52,833 nt of DNA from Botryobacter ruber (GCF_003347595.2 NZ_QCZK02000050.1:1-52833); one strand, 5' to 3'; counted from the first letter of the stretch, positions 1-8,151 are shown. Translations and numbers: made by a program. Notes: generated by a model not told the origin, from the letters alone.

Positions 1-2085
1 ACAATAAAGGAGCAATTCCGTCTTTGTAAAAAAGTTAGAATAGGATTCGCTTACCTGTTGTTGATTTACTTCAAAATTTATCAGATAGTATTTTAAATAA
101 TTTAAAACAAGAGGTAACAGATTAATATCATTTGAATCAATAACTTTTGAGAATAACGCTCTTAAAGAATTTGATAAATCTTTTTTAAACTCAAGTGCTT
201 TCTCAGATTCATGGATATTAGTCCTAGATAAATCTAGTTCAATTGCCCTTGGTTCAAATATTACTTCACCACCAATTATATGTGGAAATTTGAAAGGTAT
301 TATTTGAGGTGAGTAACGAGTAATTAAAAATCCTTTATTAGTAGCTATTATATCTCTTGAGTCGGCACTAATTGTTAATTTAAATTGGTATTTTTCATTG
401 TTCCGAGAATCAAAGTATAAGCCACCATCTAAGTTCCAAGAATCATTTATTGCCTGTTGAACTTCATCCAAATATATTTCAAGGTTTGTAATATGCCGAC
501 AAAAAGTTTTAGCAATAGATAACAAATTGTTATTACTAAACTCGCTCCTTAAGGTTACCCTTATTTGAGTACCTGTGTTTTGGGGTAAAAAATCTTCTTG
601 TTGAGGGGATGCATTAAAATTAAAACCTTTAAAAACATCTTCAATTTCGAAGTGTATTAATTCGTTATCTTCGCTCCTAGTTTTGATGCTTACTTTTCTA
701 GCAACAATAAATGTACTTATAAATCCAATTCCAAATTGAGAAATTAAATTATAGCTACCATTAGAACTAATATATTCTTGGCTAATACTTTTGCCTATAA
801 TAGAGAAGTGGTCTCGTAATACTTTTTTACTCATACCATCCCCTTCATCTATAACTTCAAAATAATTTTCTTTGATATTAATTTTTACAACTACTTTGGG
901 CGTAAGATCAGGGTATTTTCTTTTTATCCTATCACAGGCATCAACAGAGTTTTGGATTAGTTCTCTTACAAAAATATATTGGTTAGGATATAAGGATTTA
1001 CCAATTAATAATTTAACTATCCTATTTACATCTGCGCTATATCCATTAGGAAGATCGCTCTCATGTGCATTTGAATCATTTGATAGTGGAACCAAGGACA
1101 TTGGACTTAATCTTCCGCTATGAATACCATCCTTCAAAGATTCAACATCTTTATCAAATCTATAACCACTCGCAATATACTTACGAGCATGTAAAACATA
1201 ACTTCTACTTTTTATATCCAGATCTAAAATATTATATCCAGGTTGGTATCTCGCTTGTTTTTCATTAGTGTCGTTAAAGGCGGATCTACCGTTAATTAAT
1301 AGGTACCCACCTTCGGAGGAAAATATTGAATTTGACTTATGATGATGATTGTGTCCACAAAAAACAATTTCATAATTTTTTGATTTCAAAATATTTTCAA
1401 CTTCCTCAGTTTCTTGTGTGTTGAAACTTTCAATGGGGTGGTGAAAAACAGCTATATTAATGTCAGTGTCTTTTTTTCTAAAGAAATTATAAGCATTAAA
1501 TAACTGGGTAGTACCTATAAAGTGGTCTTCTTTATTTAAACTAGGACTACACCTCCATGAATCGTTTATCAATGCAAAACCAACTTTGTGGTCCAAAGCA
1601 TTTTCTATAATCAAAGACTCATTAAAAGTGAAAATGTAATCATCATTTTGAGAGTGGAACCTTTTTTCAAATTCTTTGAATTTTTTTATTCTTTGATTTG
1701 GTCTTTTTAATTCTTCGGCTTGATCCTTTATTATCTTATTAGCCTCTATTCCTGTAAGTGTTCTAGAAAGTTTAAATTCATTGTCTTCATCAATAAGATT
1801 AACATCAATGTCATGATTGCCAGGAATAAATAAAATTTTATTTTTATCAAAAGCCAAAGCTTTGATTATAGGAGTAATTAATTCATTTTCAAAAATTTCA
1901 TAGGGGTTGTCTCCCAATGATGCACCTCCTTTATCAACGAGATCACCTGTGAATAATATTACATCGATAGGTTTCTGTTTATTATAATTTTCTAAATCAT
2001 TTAATAAAGATTCAAGGTAATGATTACGTAAGTCTTCTAAGTTAGTGTTAGAAAGATGTATATCTGAAAGTTGTACGATTCTCAT
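1..2085 (-). CDS. Metallophosphoesterase fused to Hsp90-like (GHKL) ATPase, partial
   Basis: One uninterrupted frame runs from an ATG at 2085 to the left window edge, giving 695 codons without a stop, so the C-terminus is missing. The N-terminal part is a calcineurin-like metallophosphoesterase: LSDIHLS at residues 6-12, TGDLVDKGG near 46, PGNHD near 87, FHHP near 215 and GHNHHH near 244. From about residue 370 an Hsp90-type GHKL ATPase follows: ELIQNSVDACD (N-box), DEGDGMS near 414 and QFGIGFISTF near 449. These motifs match the Hsp90 N-terminal fold better than a histidine kinase. The codons are very AT-rich compared with hrpB next door, which suggests horizontal transfer. I know no characterised protein with this pairing; a defence or stress role is speculation. 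The domain calls are firm. Confidence 0.88.
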   Translation of the reverse strand, partial: MRIVQLSDIHLSNTNLEDLRNHYLESLLNDLENYNKQKPIDVILFTGDLVDKGGASLGDNPYEIFENELITPIIKALAFDKNKILFIPGNHDIDVNLIDEDNEFKLSRTLTGIEANKIIKDQAEELKRPNQRIKKFKEFEKRFHSQNDDYIFTFNESLIIENALDHKVGFALINDSWRCSPSLNKEDHFIGTTQLFNAYNFFRKKDTDINIAVFHHPIESFNTQETEEVENILKSKNYEIVFCGHNHHHKSNSIFSSEGGYLLINGRSAFNDTNEKQARYQPGYNILDLDIKSRSYVLHARKYIASGYRFDKDVESLKDGIHSGRLSPMSLVPLSNDSNAHESDLPNGYSADVNRIVKLLIGKSLYPNQYIFVRELIQNSVDACDRIKRKYPDLTPKVVVKINIKENYFEVIDEGDGMSKKVLRDHFSIIGKSISQEYISSNGSYNLISQFGIGFISTFIVARKVSIKTRSEDNELIHFEIEDVFKGFNFNASPQQEDFLPQNTGTQIRVTLRSEFSNNNLLSIAKTFCRHITNLEIYLDEVQQAINDSWNLDGGLYFDSRNNEKYQFKLTISADSRDIIATNKGFLITRYSPQIIPFKFPHIIGGEVIFEPRAIELDLSRTNIHESEKALEFKKDLSNSLRALFSKVIDSNDINLLPLVLNYLKYYLINFEVNQQQVSESYSNFFTKTELLLYC

Positions 2086-2154
2086 AATAATAAAAATGTT
2101 TTCGAATAATCTCCTTGAATACAGTATTTAAAAGATTTCAATATAAGGAAGATT

Positions 2155-2183
2155 TAAATATATTTGATATGCTATCTTTACAA
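2155..2183 (-). promoter_or_regulatory. Candidate promoter of the phosphoesterase-GHKL gene
   Basis: On the minus strand TTG (2183-2181) is followed after 18 nt by TATATTTA (2162-2155). This is one base off the Bacteroidota -7 box TAnnTTTG with near-normal spacing, and it lies about 70 nt before the ATG. An AAGGAG stretch at 2116-2111 is too far from the ATG to be a normal ribosome binding site. Weak evidence in an AT-rich stretch. Confidence 0.3.
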
Positions 2184-2332
2184 TTTACTAGCTGAAAATA
2201 AAATTTTATGGTAGACAGGCGTTGGAAAATTGAGATGTAATTAATTTTACTGTAAACATTTATTAAATCTTCCACCAAAAATTTCTAAACAACAACTTAT
2301 TAATATCTAAAGAAACAAACACTACCACCACC

Positions 2333-4780
2333 TTGCCCTTCAACCCCTTCACCATCGACCTCCCCGTACGGGAAATAATCCCCGCCGTGCGGGAGCACCT
2401 AACCGCGCAGAACACGCTCATCGTCAACGCGCCGCCCGGAGCCGGTAAAAGTACCCTGCTGCCGCTGGCTTTGCTGGACGAGTCCTGGCTCGGAGACCAG
2501 AAAATTATCATGCTGGAGCCGCGGCGGCTGGCGGCCAAAACCATTGCCGAACGCCTGGCGCAGCTGCTGGGCGAGGAGGCCGGGCAAACGGTGGGTTACC
2601 GCATCCGCTTCGAGAACCGCACCGGGCCCAACACCCGCATCGAAGTCGTAACCGAAGGCATCCTGACGCGCATGATGCACTCCGACCGGGGGCTGAAAGG
2701 GGTGGGGCTGGTGATATTCGATGAGTTCCACGAGCGCAGCATCCATGCCGATGTGGCTATGGCTCTGGGCCGCGAAGCACAGCACACGCTGCGCCCGGAC
2801 CTGCGCATCCTGGTGATGTCGGCCACGCTGGATATGCCGCAGCTCACGAGCCTGCTGCAGGCCCCGGTGGCGCAGAGCGAGGGGCGGCAGTACCCCGTTG
2901 AGACCATTTACACCGGCGATGCCGACGACCGCCAGCTGCCCGAAATGACCGCCCGCATTGTGCAGCAGGCCGCAAAGGAGCGGGAAGGCGACATCCTGGT
3001 GTTCCTGCCCGGCGAAGGCGACATCCGCAAACTCGAAACGCTGCTGCGCCAACAGCTGCGGGGCTTCATGATTCACCCGCTGTTCGGCATGCTGCCCTTC
3101 GGTAAGCAGTACGCCGCCCTCATGCCCGACCGCAACGGCAAACGCAAAGTCGTGCTCGCCACCAGCATCGCCGAAACCAGCCTCACCATCGAAGGCATTT
3201 CGGTGGTAGTGGATACCGGCTTTGGCAAAACCTCCCGCTTCGACCCCAAGTCCGGGCTGTCGCGGCTCGAGACGGTACAGATTTCGAAAGACGCCGCCGA
3301 CCAGCGCGCCGGTCGTGCCGGTCGCCTCGGCCCCGGCACTGCCTACCGCATGTGGAGCAAAAGCACGCACGAGCGCCTGGCTCCGCACCGCACCCCCGAA
3401 ATCCTGGAAGCCGACCTGTCGTCGCTTGTGCTCGACATGGCGCAGTGGGGCATTACCGACATCCGCAGCCTGACCTGGCTGAACCCGCCGCCGCGCGCCG
3501 CTTTACAATCAGCAACCGAGATGCTGCACCAGCTGCAGGCCCTGGAGCATGGCCGCATCACGGCGCATGGCCGGAAAATGCACGCGCTGCCCTGCCACCC
3601 CCGCATCGCGCACATGCTGCTCAAAGCCGACGAAACCGACCAGGTGCCGCTGGCCTCCGACATCGCCGCCATCCTGGAAGAACGCGACCCCCTCGACCGC
3701 AACGCCGGCATCGACATCAATTTAAGAATACAGGCGCTGCGCCGCTTCCGCAAAGAGCAGGGGCAGGCCAGGCGTTTCGCCAAAATCGAAAAGATAGCCC
3801 GCTCGTACCGCCAGCTCTTCAGCGCCGAAGCCGACAACGGCACTTTCGACGACTACGAAACCGGCGTGCTGCTGGCCCACTGCTACCCTGAGCGCATCGC
3901 CTACGCCCGTCCCGGCAACAACGCGCAGTTCCAGCTGGCCAACGGCAAATACGCCATGGCCGGCCACCGCGACGACCTGGCGCACGAGCCCTGGCTGGCC
4001 ATCGCGCACCTGCACGCCGGTTCCGGCGACCAGCCCGGCCGCATTTTTATGGCCTCGCCCCTCAACCCCCGCGACCTGGCCCCGCTCGTCAAACAGCAGG
4101 AAGTCTACCACTGGGACGTAAACGACGGCGAGCTCACCGCCTCCATGGACACGCGCATCGGCAGCATCGTGCTGCAAAGCAAGCCGCTGCCCGCCCCCGA
4201 CGAAAAGCACCGCGTGCCCGCCATGTCCGAAGCCATCAAACACGAAGGCGAGCATTTACTCGATTTTAACGAAGAGGTCACGCAATGGCAGCACCGCGTA
4301 CTCAGCCTGCGCAAGTGGCGCCCCCAGGAAGGCTGGCCCGACGTGAGTACGCCCACGCTGCTCCTCACCAACCGCGACTGGCTGTACCCGCACCTGCACG
4401 ACATCGAGCACCCCGACGACCTGATGGCCCTCGACCTGCTCCCCATCCTGCAGCAGAAGTTCCTTGACGAGCAGCGGCTTTGGAGGCTGGAGCAGCTGGC
4501 CCCCGGAAGCCTGGTTTTACCGGATGGCTCTTCCATCGAACTCGACTACCAGCCCGACGCCACCCCGCCGAAACTCGAAATCCGGCTGCAGGACGTGCTC
4601 GGCTGGCAGCAACACCCGCACGTAGACGAAGGCGAAATGACCGTAGAACTCCACCTGCTCACCCCGGATCTGAAGCCCATTACGAAGGTGCTGGACCTGG
4701 AATCGTTCTGGAAAGGCAACTACCGCGTGATCAAACGGCAGCTGGAGGTGGTGTTTCCGGAGGTAGATTGGACCCGGTGA
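2333..4780 (+). CDS. hrpB: ATP-dependent helicase HrpB
   Basis: DEAH-box helicase of the HrpB family, 815 aa, the usual length. Motifs in order: Walker A APPGAGKST near residues 35-43, DEFHERS (motif II), VMSATLD (motif III), TSIAETSLTIEG and QRAGRAGRLGPGTAYRMW (motif VI), then the long HrpB C-terminal region. The substrate and cellular role of HrpB are poorly defined; the family is related to the RNA helicase HrpA. No ATG fits: the frame appears to start with TTG at 2333, giving MPFNPFTIDLP, which matches the usual HrpB N-terminus NPFxIDLP. The gene is strongly GC-rich, in contrast to the AT-rich gene upstream. A degenerate copy of the dispersed 3'-end repeat begins at its stop codon. Confidence 0.93.
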   Translation: MPFNPFTIDLPVREIIPAVREHLTAQNTLIVNAPPGAGKSTLLPLALLDESWLGDQKIIMLEPRRLAAKTIAERLAQLLGEEAGQTVGYRIRFENRTGPNTRIEVVTEGILTRMMHSDRGLKGVGLVIFDEFHERSIHADVAMALGREAQHTLRPDLRILVMSATLDMPQLTSLLQAPVAQSEGRQYPVETIYTGDADDRQLPEMTARIVQQAAKEREGDILVFLPGEGDIRKLETLLRQQLRGFMIHPLFGMLPFGKQYAALMPDRNGKRKVVLATSIAETSLTIEGISVVVDTGFGKTSRFDPKSGLSRLETVQISKDAADQRAGRAGRLGPGTAYRMWSKSTHERLAPHRTPEILEADLSSLVLDMAQWGITDIRSLTWLNPPPRAALQSATEMLHQLQALEHGRITAHGRKMHALPCHPRIAHMLLKADETDQVPLASDIAAILEERDPLDRNAGIDINLRIQALRRFRKEQGQARRFAKIEKIARSYRQLFSAEADNGTFDDYETGVLLAHCYPERIAYARPGNNAQFQLANGKYAMAGHRDDLAHEPWLAIAHLHAGSGDQPGRIFMASPLNPRDLAPLVKQQEVYHWDVNDGELTASMDTRIGSIVLQSKPLPAPDEKHRVPAMSEAIKHEGEHLLDFNEEVTQWQHRVLSLRKWRPQEGWPDVSTPTLLLTNRDWLYPHLHDIEHPDDLMALDLLPILQQKFLDEQRLWRLEQLAPGSLVLPDGSSIELDYQPDATPPKLEIRLQDVLGWQQHPHVDEGEMTVELHLLTPDLKPITKVLDLESFWKGNYRVIKRQLEVVFPEVDWTR

Positions 4781-4812
4781 GGCTGTGGTGGGAGGAGCAG
4801 TGCGGTTTTTTG
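4779..4812 (+). repeat. 3'-end repeat, copy 1 (degenerate)
   Basis: GAGGCTGTGGTGGGAGGAGC directly overlaps the hrpB stop codon and is followed by a T-run at 4805-4811. It resembles the family core CTGTGGTGGCAGGTGCAG with a diverged right half. Confidence 0.5.
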
Positions 4813-4837
4813 CGTTGCTTTGGGTGATTTTTGTTCG

Positions 4838-5000
4838 TGGTTCACGGCGGCCAGAGGCCGCAGAATAGTAAACACGAGTCTGGAGGCTCGCGCTAGGAAA
4901 GGTTTTTTTATTTTTTAAAAAAATATTTAAATAAATAACCATGGCGCGAGCGTCCTCGCTCGTGCCGACTATTCTGCGGCCTCTGGCCGCCGTGAACCAC
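4838..5000. repeat. Long imperfect inverted repeat (REP-like pair) beside RAYT pseudogene
   Basis: The arm at 4838-4896 is the reverse complement of 4941-5000, with a 33-bp stretch identical at the outer side (both contain TTCACGGCGGCCAGAGGCC) and a diverged inner part. Each arm holds a smaller palindrome, GCGGCC-AGA-GGCCGC, and the right arm also holds CGAGCG-TCCT-CGCTCG. The loop is AT-rich, with poly-T at 4903-4916. Two hairpins in inverted order next to a REP-associated transposase match the layout of REP/BIME elements. This element fills the 306-nt gap between hrpB and the transposase; no gene is seen there. Confidence 0.8.
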
Positions 5001-5086
5001 CAGAAGCTAAATCTTTCAGCGAGCAAACGCAACCTCATTATTTCACCGATTTTCCATTCTTTCGTAAAAACAGGAAAAAAGGTAGC

Positions 5087-5617
5087 ATGTCAGAGAAATA
5101 CAAACTATACCAGGGCGGCCTCTTCTTTGTAACCTTAACTGTAGTCGGTTGGATTGACGTTTTTACCAGGAGGGAGTATGCCGAAATTATAGTCGACAAC
5201 CTAAACTATTGCAGTAGCCGGAAAGGCTTGGAAGTGTATAGCTTCTGACTGATGCCAAGCCACCTGCACCTGATTTGTGGCGCCGGAGAAGGAAGTCTAA
5301 GCAACATCCTGCGCGACTTTAAAAGCTACACCTCCAAACTGCTACTGAAACGGATAGAGGAGAACCCGCAGGAAAGCCGGAAAGAATGGCTGCTGCACCT
5401 GTTTCGCTACTTCAGCAAAGGCAATAGCCATAACAGCACCTACCAATTCTGGCAGCAGCACAACCACCCCATCGACTTAACAAATGCCGCTTTACTTCAC
5501 CAAAAACAGGACTACATCCACCAGAACCCGGTGCTGGCCGGGCTGGTGACGGAGCCGCAGTACTATACCTTCAGCAGTGCCAACCGGGAATGTGGCGTGC
5601 AGCTGGCAGCACTATAG
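5087..5617 (+). pseudogene. REP-associated tyrosine transposase (RAYT), interrupted by TGA
   Basis: Y1/HUH transposase of the RAYT (TnpA_REP) type. From ATG 5087 the frame gives MSEKYKLYQGGLFFVTLTVV and continues to a TGA at 5246-5248, then goes on in the same frame with LMPSHLHLI, the HUH metal-binding motif, and later DYIHQNPV, which carries the catalytic Tyr region, to a TAG at 5615. Total length with the stop read through is about 176 codons, normal for the family. In relatives the position of the TGA is usually Cys (FCLMPSH), so a single base change explains it. The gene end overlaps the convergent exbD by 6 nt. It probably produced the adjacent inverted repeat. Confidence 0.8.
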
Positions 5618-6136
5618 TGCTTCAAACTTACCCTTGTGCTTTTCAAGCAGCTCCCGGTCAGCTGCCTCCAGGTCCGCCAGGGCATACTTTTTAGTGCCGG
5701 TGATGCGCATCTCATCCAGGGCATCCACCAGGTTCCGGTACTTCGATTCCTTCATGGCTTTCAGCAGCACCACCTGTTTCTGGTTGGATTTTACTTTTTC
5801 CGAGAGCAGCAGCTTCCGGAGACCCTCTGCAGAAAAATCGGTGGTCGTTACGGCTGGCGCATCGCCGGGGAATCCGAAGAAATAATAGATTCTGTCGTTC
5901 TCTCCCAGCACAATGGTAAGTGCATTCCTGGCAGGAACAGGCGTGGTGACTTTGGTGTCCGCCGGCATCTGCAGTTCCATGGCTGCCAGTTTGCTGAAGG
6001 TGGTGGTGAGCATGAAAAAGGTGAGCAGCAGAAACGCCAGGTCGACCATGGGGGTCATGTCGAGGTGGGTGTTAAGTTTGCGTGCACGTCGTTTGCCGCC
6101 TTTTCCGGATTCGGGTTTTTCCTGTAACTGTGCCAT
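5612..6136 (-). CDS. ExbD/TolR family biopolymer transport protein
   Basis: 174 aa with the ExbD layout: short basic cytoplasmic N-terminus, one membrane helix at about residues 29-47 with the conserved Asp in TPMVDLAFLLLTFF, then a periplasmic domain. In this family ExbD works with an ExbB/MotA-type channel to pass proton motive force to TonB or to another outer-membrane partner. No exbB or tonB lies next to it, so its partner must be encoded elsewhere. The residues after the helix (TFSKLAAMELQMP) are typical of Bacteroidota ExbD paralogues. It runs convergent to the broken transposase, with the two stop codons overlapping. Confidence 0.88.
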   Translation of the reverse strand: MAQLQEKPESGKGGKRRARKLNTHLDMTPMVDLAFLLLTFFMLTTTFSKLAAMELQMPADTKVTTPVPARNALTIVLGENDRIYYFFGFPGDAPAVTTTDFSAEGLRKLLLSEKVKSNQKQVVLLKAMKESKYRNLVDALDEMRITGTKKYALADLEAADRELLEKHKGKFEAL

Positions 6137-6255
6137 GGGGTGTGTTCCTTTCTGTTAAATAAACTTGAATGATGAAACCTATGTCGGTTTAACAGAAGAT
6201 GCCGTTTGCCTGCTTTTTCCATAAAGCGGTGGCAAAAATCTTTGAAAAATGCTGG

Positions 6256-6294
6256 AAAAGTTCTGCTGCACCAGCCACCACAGCCACTGCTGCT
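6256..6294 (-). repeat. 3'-end repeat, copy 2
   Basis: Read on the minus strand it is AGCAGCAGTGGCTGTGGTGG then CTGGTGCAGCAGAACTTTT. It starts a few nt after the stop codon of the minus-strand DinB-family gene, in that gene's sense orientation. Confidence 0.8.
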
Positions 6295-6298
6295 GTTT

Positions 6299-6775
6299 CT
6301 ATTTCCAGGTACCCAGCAACCGCCGGAGCACCAGGATTTCTCCCAGGTGATAGGCATTGTGCTCCGCCACGAGCATGGCCTCGCGCAGCAGGTTTTGGCC
6401 GGTGCCGTGGGCGAAGGGCTCGTACAGGTCGGTGCTGGTATCCTGTACCAGTTGCACCATGGCATCCACACCATCTTTTATAGCCTGAATGCTGTTGTCC
6501 AGCGCTTCCTGGTCGGCAGGGGCATTTTCCTGCGGCCAATAGCCCGCTGGCCATTCCGGCGATACATAAACCGGATCGCGGCTGAATTCCAGGATGTCGT
6601 ACAGGGCAATGCGCAGGTGCTCGATGAGTTTCCAGAGCGTGTACGGCAGTCCATCAACCGTTTTGCCTGCTTCTGCTGCGGTTATGCCCTCCAGCAATTT
6701 GTCCATGGGCTGAAAAGCCTGTCCGCTTTTCAGCAGCTTTGTCAGCTGTTCGCGAAGTACCTGGTCCTGTTTCAT
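6299..6775 (-). CDS. DinB superfamily protein
   Basis: 158 aa four-helix-bundle protein of the DinB/YfiT superfamily. The metal-site histidines are visible as WKLIEHLRIALYDILEF near residue 50 and AEHNAYHLGEILVLRR near the C-terminus, the usual H...HxxxH pattern. Many members are putative thiol-dependent transferases (bacillithiol or mycothiol type), but the substrate cannot be told here. It starts at ATG 6775 and stands alone. The stop codon is followed at once by a copy of the dispersed 3'-end repeat. Confidence 0.75.
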   Translation of the reverse strand: MKQDQVLREQLTKLLKSGQAFQPMDKLLEGITAAEAGKTVDGLPYTLWKLIEHLRIALYDILEFSRDPVYVSPEWPAGYWPQENAPADQEALDNSIQAIKDGVDAMVQLVQDTSTDLYEPFAHGTGQNLLREAMLVAEHNAYHLGEILVLRRLLGTWK

Positions 6776-7132
6776 AGGTCGGGATAAGTTTGTAGTTGTT
6801 AACGTATTTCTACGGATTATGGAGCAGAAACAGGTAATTACTTGTCCCTGAAACAGCTGCCCTGCATTTTGCTTCGTAAGTAACTATTTTTGTTATTTTG
6901 TGATGAAGGCAAACGTGGCGCTATTTTTCGACTCCTTCCCGGATCGCAGGCAGTGTTTGGGAAGAGTACCTGCTCATATCTGGAATGCAGCTTCCGGCTT
7001 GCGGCCAACAAAACACAAACTGGTGCACCTGAGCCATACCAGGCAAAACAGTAAGTTTAAGACCACTGTGAAATTATATTTCCTGGAGGAGTGTTTTCAA
7101 ATTACCGATTCATAATATTGCGGGCTACGAAA
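6776..7132. other. Intergenic stretch with no convincing gene
   Basis: On the plus strand TATTTTTG (6885-6892) fits the TAnnTTTG -7 box but has no TTG at the expected distance. A 71-codon plus-strand frame from 6901 has no recognisable protein features and I do not call it. Confidence 0.4.
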
Positions 7133-7315
7133 ATGGAAATGACAGAAGAAGAGTTTGATACAAAGTTTACAGCGGCACTGGATGCCCTGGTGGTAGCCAT
7201 GGCCGAGAATCCGGAAATCGAGCCGAACAAGTTTTTCGGGATGACCTGTATCCTGGAGAACCTGCGGTTTTTCAGCCCGGTGCTATACGGAGTGCTTCAA
7301 AATGCGAAAAAGTAA
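7133..7315 (+). CDS. Small hypothetical protein
   Basis: 60 aa from ATG 7133 (MEMTEEEFDTKFTAALDALV) to the stop at 7313-7315. Soluble, acidic N-terminal half, predicted largely helical by eye, no signal peptide or membrane segment. I do not recognise a family. GC-rich third positions and the acidic start favour a real gene over chance. The frame could extend 14 codons upstream to 7091, but that part reads unlike protein and I prefer the internal ATG. Confidence 0.5.
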   Translation: MEMTEEEFDTKFTAALDALVVAMAENPEIEPNKFFGMTCILENLRFFSPVLYGVLQNAKK

Positions 7316-7354
7316 TCAGTAACTGACCTGATTTAGTTTAAACTATCCCCTTTT

Positions 7355-7493
7355 TGTCATCCTGCAAAGGATCTTGTGGGAAAGCTGCAGGAACGCTTGT
7401 TGTATGAAGTGTTATACCAGAAGGTATTTAACCAGTGCCACAAAACAATTCCCCTCTGTCATCCCCGCAGGGGATCTTGTGAGCGAACTGCAG
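7355..7493 (+). repeat. Two direct copies of a hairpin repeat
   Basis: TGTCATCCTGCAAAGGATCT (7355-7374) and TGTCATCCCCGCAGGGGATC (7457-7476) are direct repeats. Each continues with TTGTG and, 8-9 nt later, CTGCAG. The core ATCC...GGAT forms a short stem, compensated between copies (TCCTGCAAAGGA against TCCCCGCAGGGGA), which suggests selection for structure. They fill much of the 294-nt gap before the GbsR-type regulator. Confidence 0.6.
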
Positions 7494-7562
7494 TCAAGCG
7501 AGCTACTAGATGTCATGTGATGGAAGGTATTTTTGCTGGTTGAAATAATTGTTATGCCAAAA

Positions 7563-7605
7563 CTTTCAATAAGTATTGAAAGTATAGAAAATTATAATAA
7601 CTTTG
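7563..7605 (+). promoter_or_regulatory. Operator and promoter of the GbsR/MarR-type regulator
   Basis: A perfect palindrome CTTTCAATA-AG-TATTGAAAG (7563-7582) overlaps the -33 element TTG (7576-7578), followed after 19 nt by TAACTTTG (7598-7605), an exact Bacteroidota TAnnTTTG box. The predicted transcription start falls at or within 2-3 nt of the ATG at 7610, so the transcript may be leaderless. A protein bound to the palindrome would block the promoter, which fits autorepression. A related palindrome lies before the next gene. Confidence 0.7.
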
Positions 7606-7609
7606 GCGT

Positions 7610-8116
7610 ATGCAATTAGAAGAAGGAAAAGAAAAGTTTTTACAGGCCTGGGGCACCCTTGGCTCGAGTTGGGGGATTAACCGCACCATGGCGCAGGTGC
7701 ATGCATTGCTGCTCATTTCGTCGGAGGCCATGAGTACCGAGGATGTGATGCAGGAACTGAACATTTCCAGGGGCAACGCCAACATGAACCTGCGGGCTTT
7801 GATCGACTGGGGCCTGGTTGGCAAGGAACTGCGGCCGGGGGAGCGGAAAGAGTTTTTTGTGGCTGAAAAAGACATGTGGAAAGTTGCCAGGCAGGTGATC
7901 CGGGAGCGCCGCAAACGCGAACTGGAGCCTATGCTGCGCATCCTGGAGGAACTGAAACAGGTAGAAGGAGCGCAGGACGATAAAGAAGCAGAGGCATTTA
8001 CGAAGGCTATCCAGAACTTGTACGACCTGTCCTCAAAAGCCGACAAGACTCTCAATACCATGCTGCGGGCAGACGAGCACTGGTTTCTCAGTTCTTTCAT
8101 GAAGCTGATGCGTTAA
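7610..8116 (+). CDS. GbsR/MarR family transcriptional regulator
   Basis: 168 aa winged-helix regulator of the GbsR branch of the MarR superfamily. The N-terminus GTLGSSWGINRTMAQVHALL and the recognition region EDVMQELNISRGNANMNLRA followed by LIDWGLV are typical. The C-terminal half is helical and charged, for dimerisation. GbsR-type proteins usually repress membrane or osmolyte genes in response to small ligands; here the ligand is unknown. A palindrome overlaps its promoter and a second, related one lies between its stop and the next gene, so it probably represses both itself and the downstream genes. Confidence 0.88.
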   Translation: MQLEEGKEKFLQAWGTLGSSWGINRTMAQVHALLLISSEAMSTEDVMQELNISRGNANMNLRALIDWGLVGKELRPGERKEFFVAEKDMWKVARQVIRERRKRELEPMLRILEELKQVEGAQDDKEAEAFTKAIQNLYDLSSKADKTLNTMLRADEHWFLSSFMKLMR

Positions 8117-8133
8117 TTTTTTTGCTTGTAATG

Positions 8134-8151
8134 TTTCAATGTTTATTGAAA
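8134..8151 (+). promoter_or_regulatory. Second GbsR-type operator
   Basis: TTTCAAT-GTTT-ATTGAAA is a 7+4+7 palindrome with the same half site (TTTCAAT/ATTGAAA) as the palindrome before the regulator. It sits 17 nt after the regulator stop and 24 nt before the next ATG, so it may allow separate control of the downstream genes. Confidence 0.6.

Noticed and set aside
2399..3388. Long minus-strand open frame (about 329 codons) across hrpB
   Set aside because: Antisense to a clear helicase; GC-rich codon structure of hrpB removes stops in the other strand. No protein features.
5246..5310. Selenocysteine insertion at the transposase TGA
   Set aside because: Only a weak stem follows, no known bacterial SECIS loop, and a nonsense mutation in a mobile gene is simpler.
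6901..7115. 71-codon plus-strand frame with a TAnnTTTG-like box before it
   Set aside because: No recognisable domain, mixed low-complexity composition, and the box lacks a -33 element.
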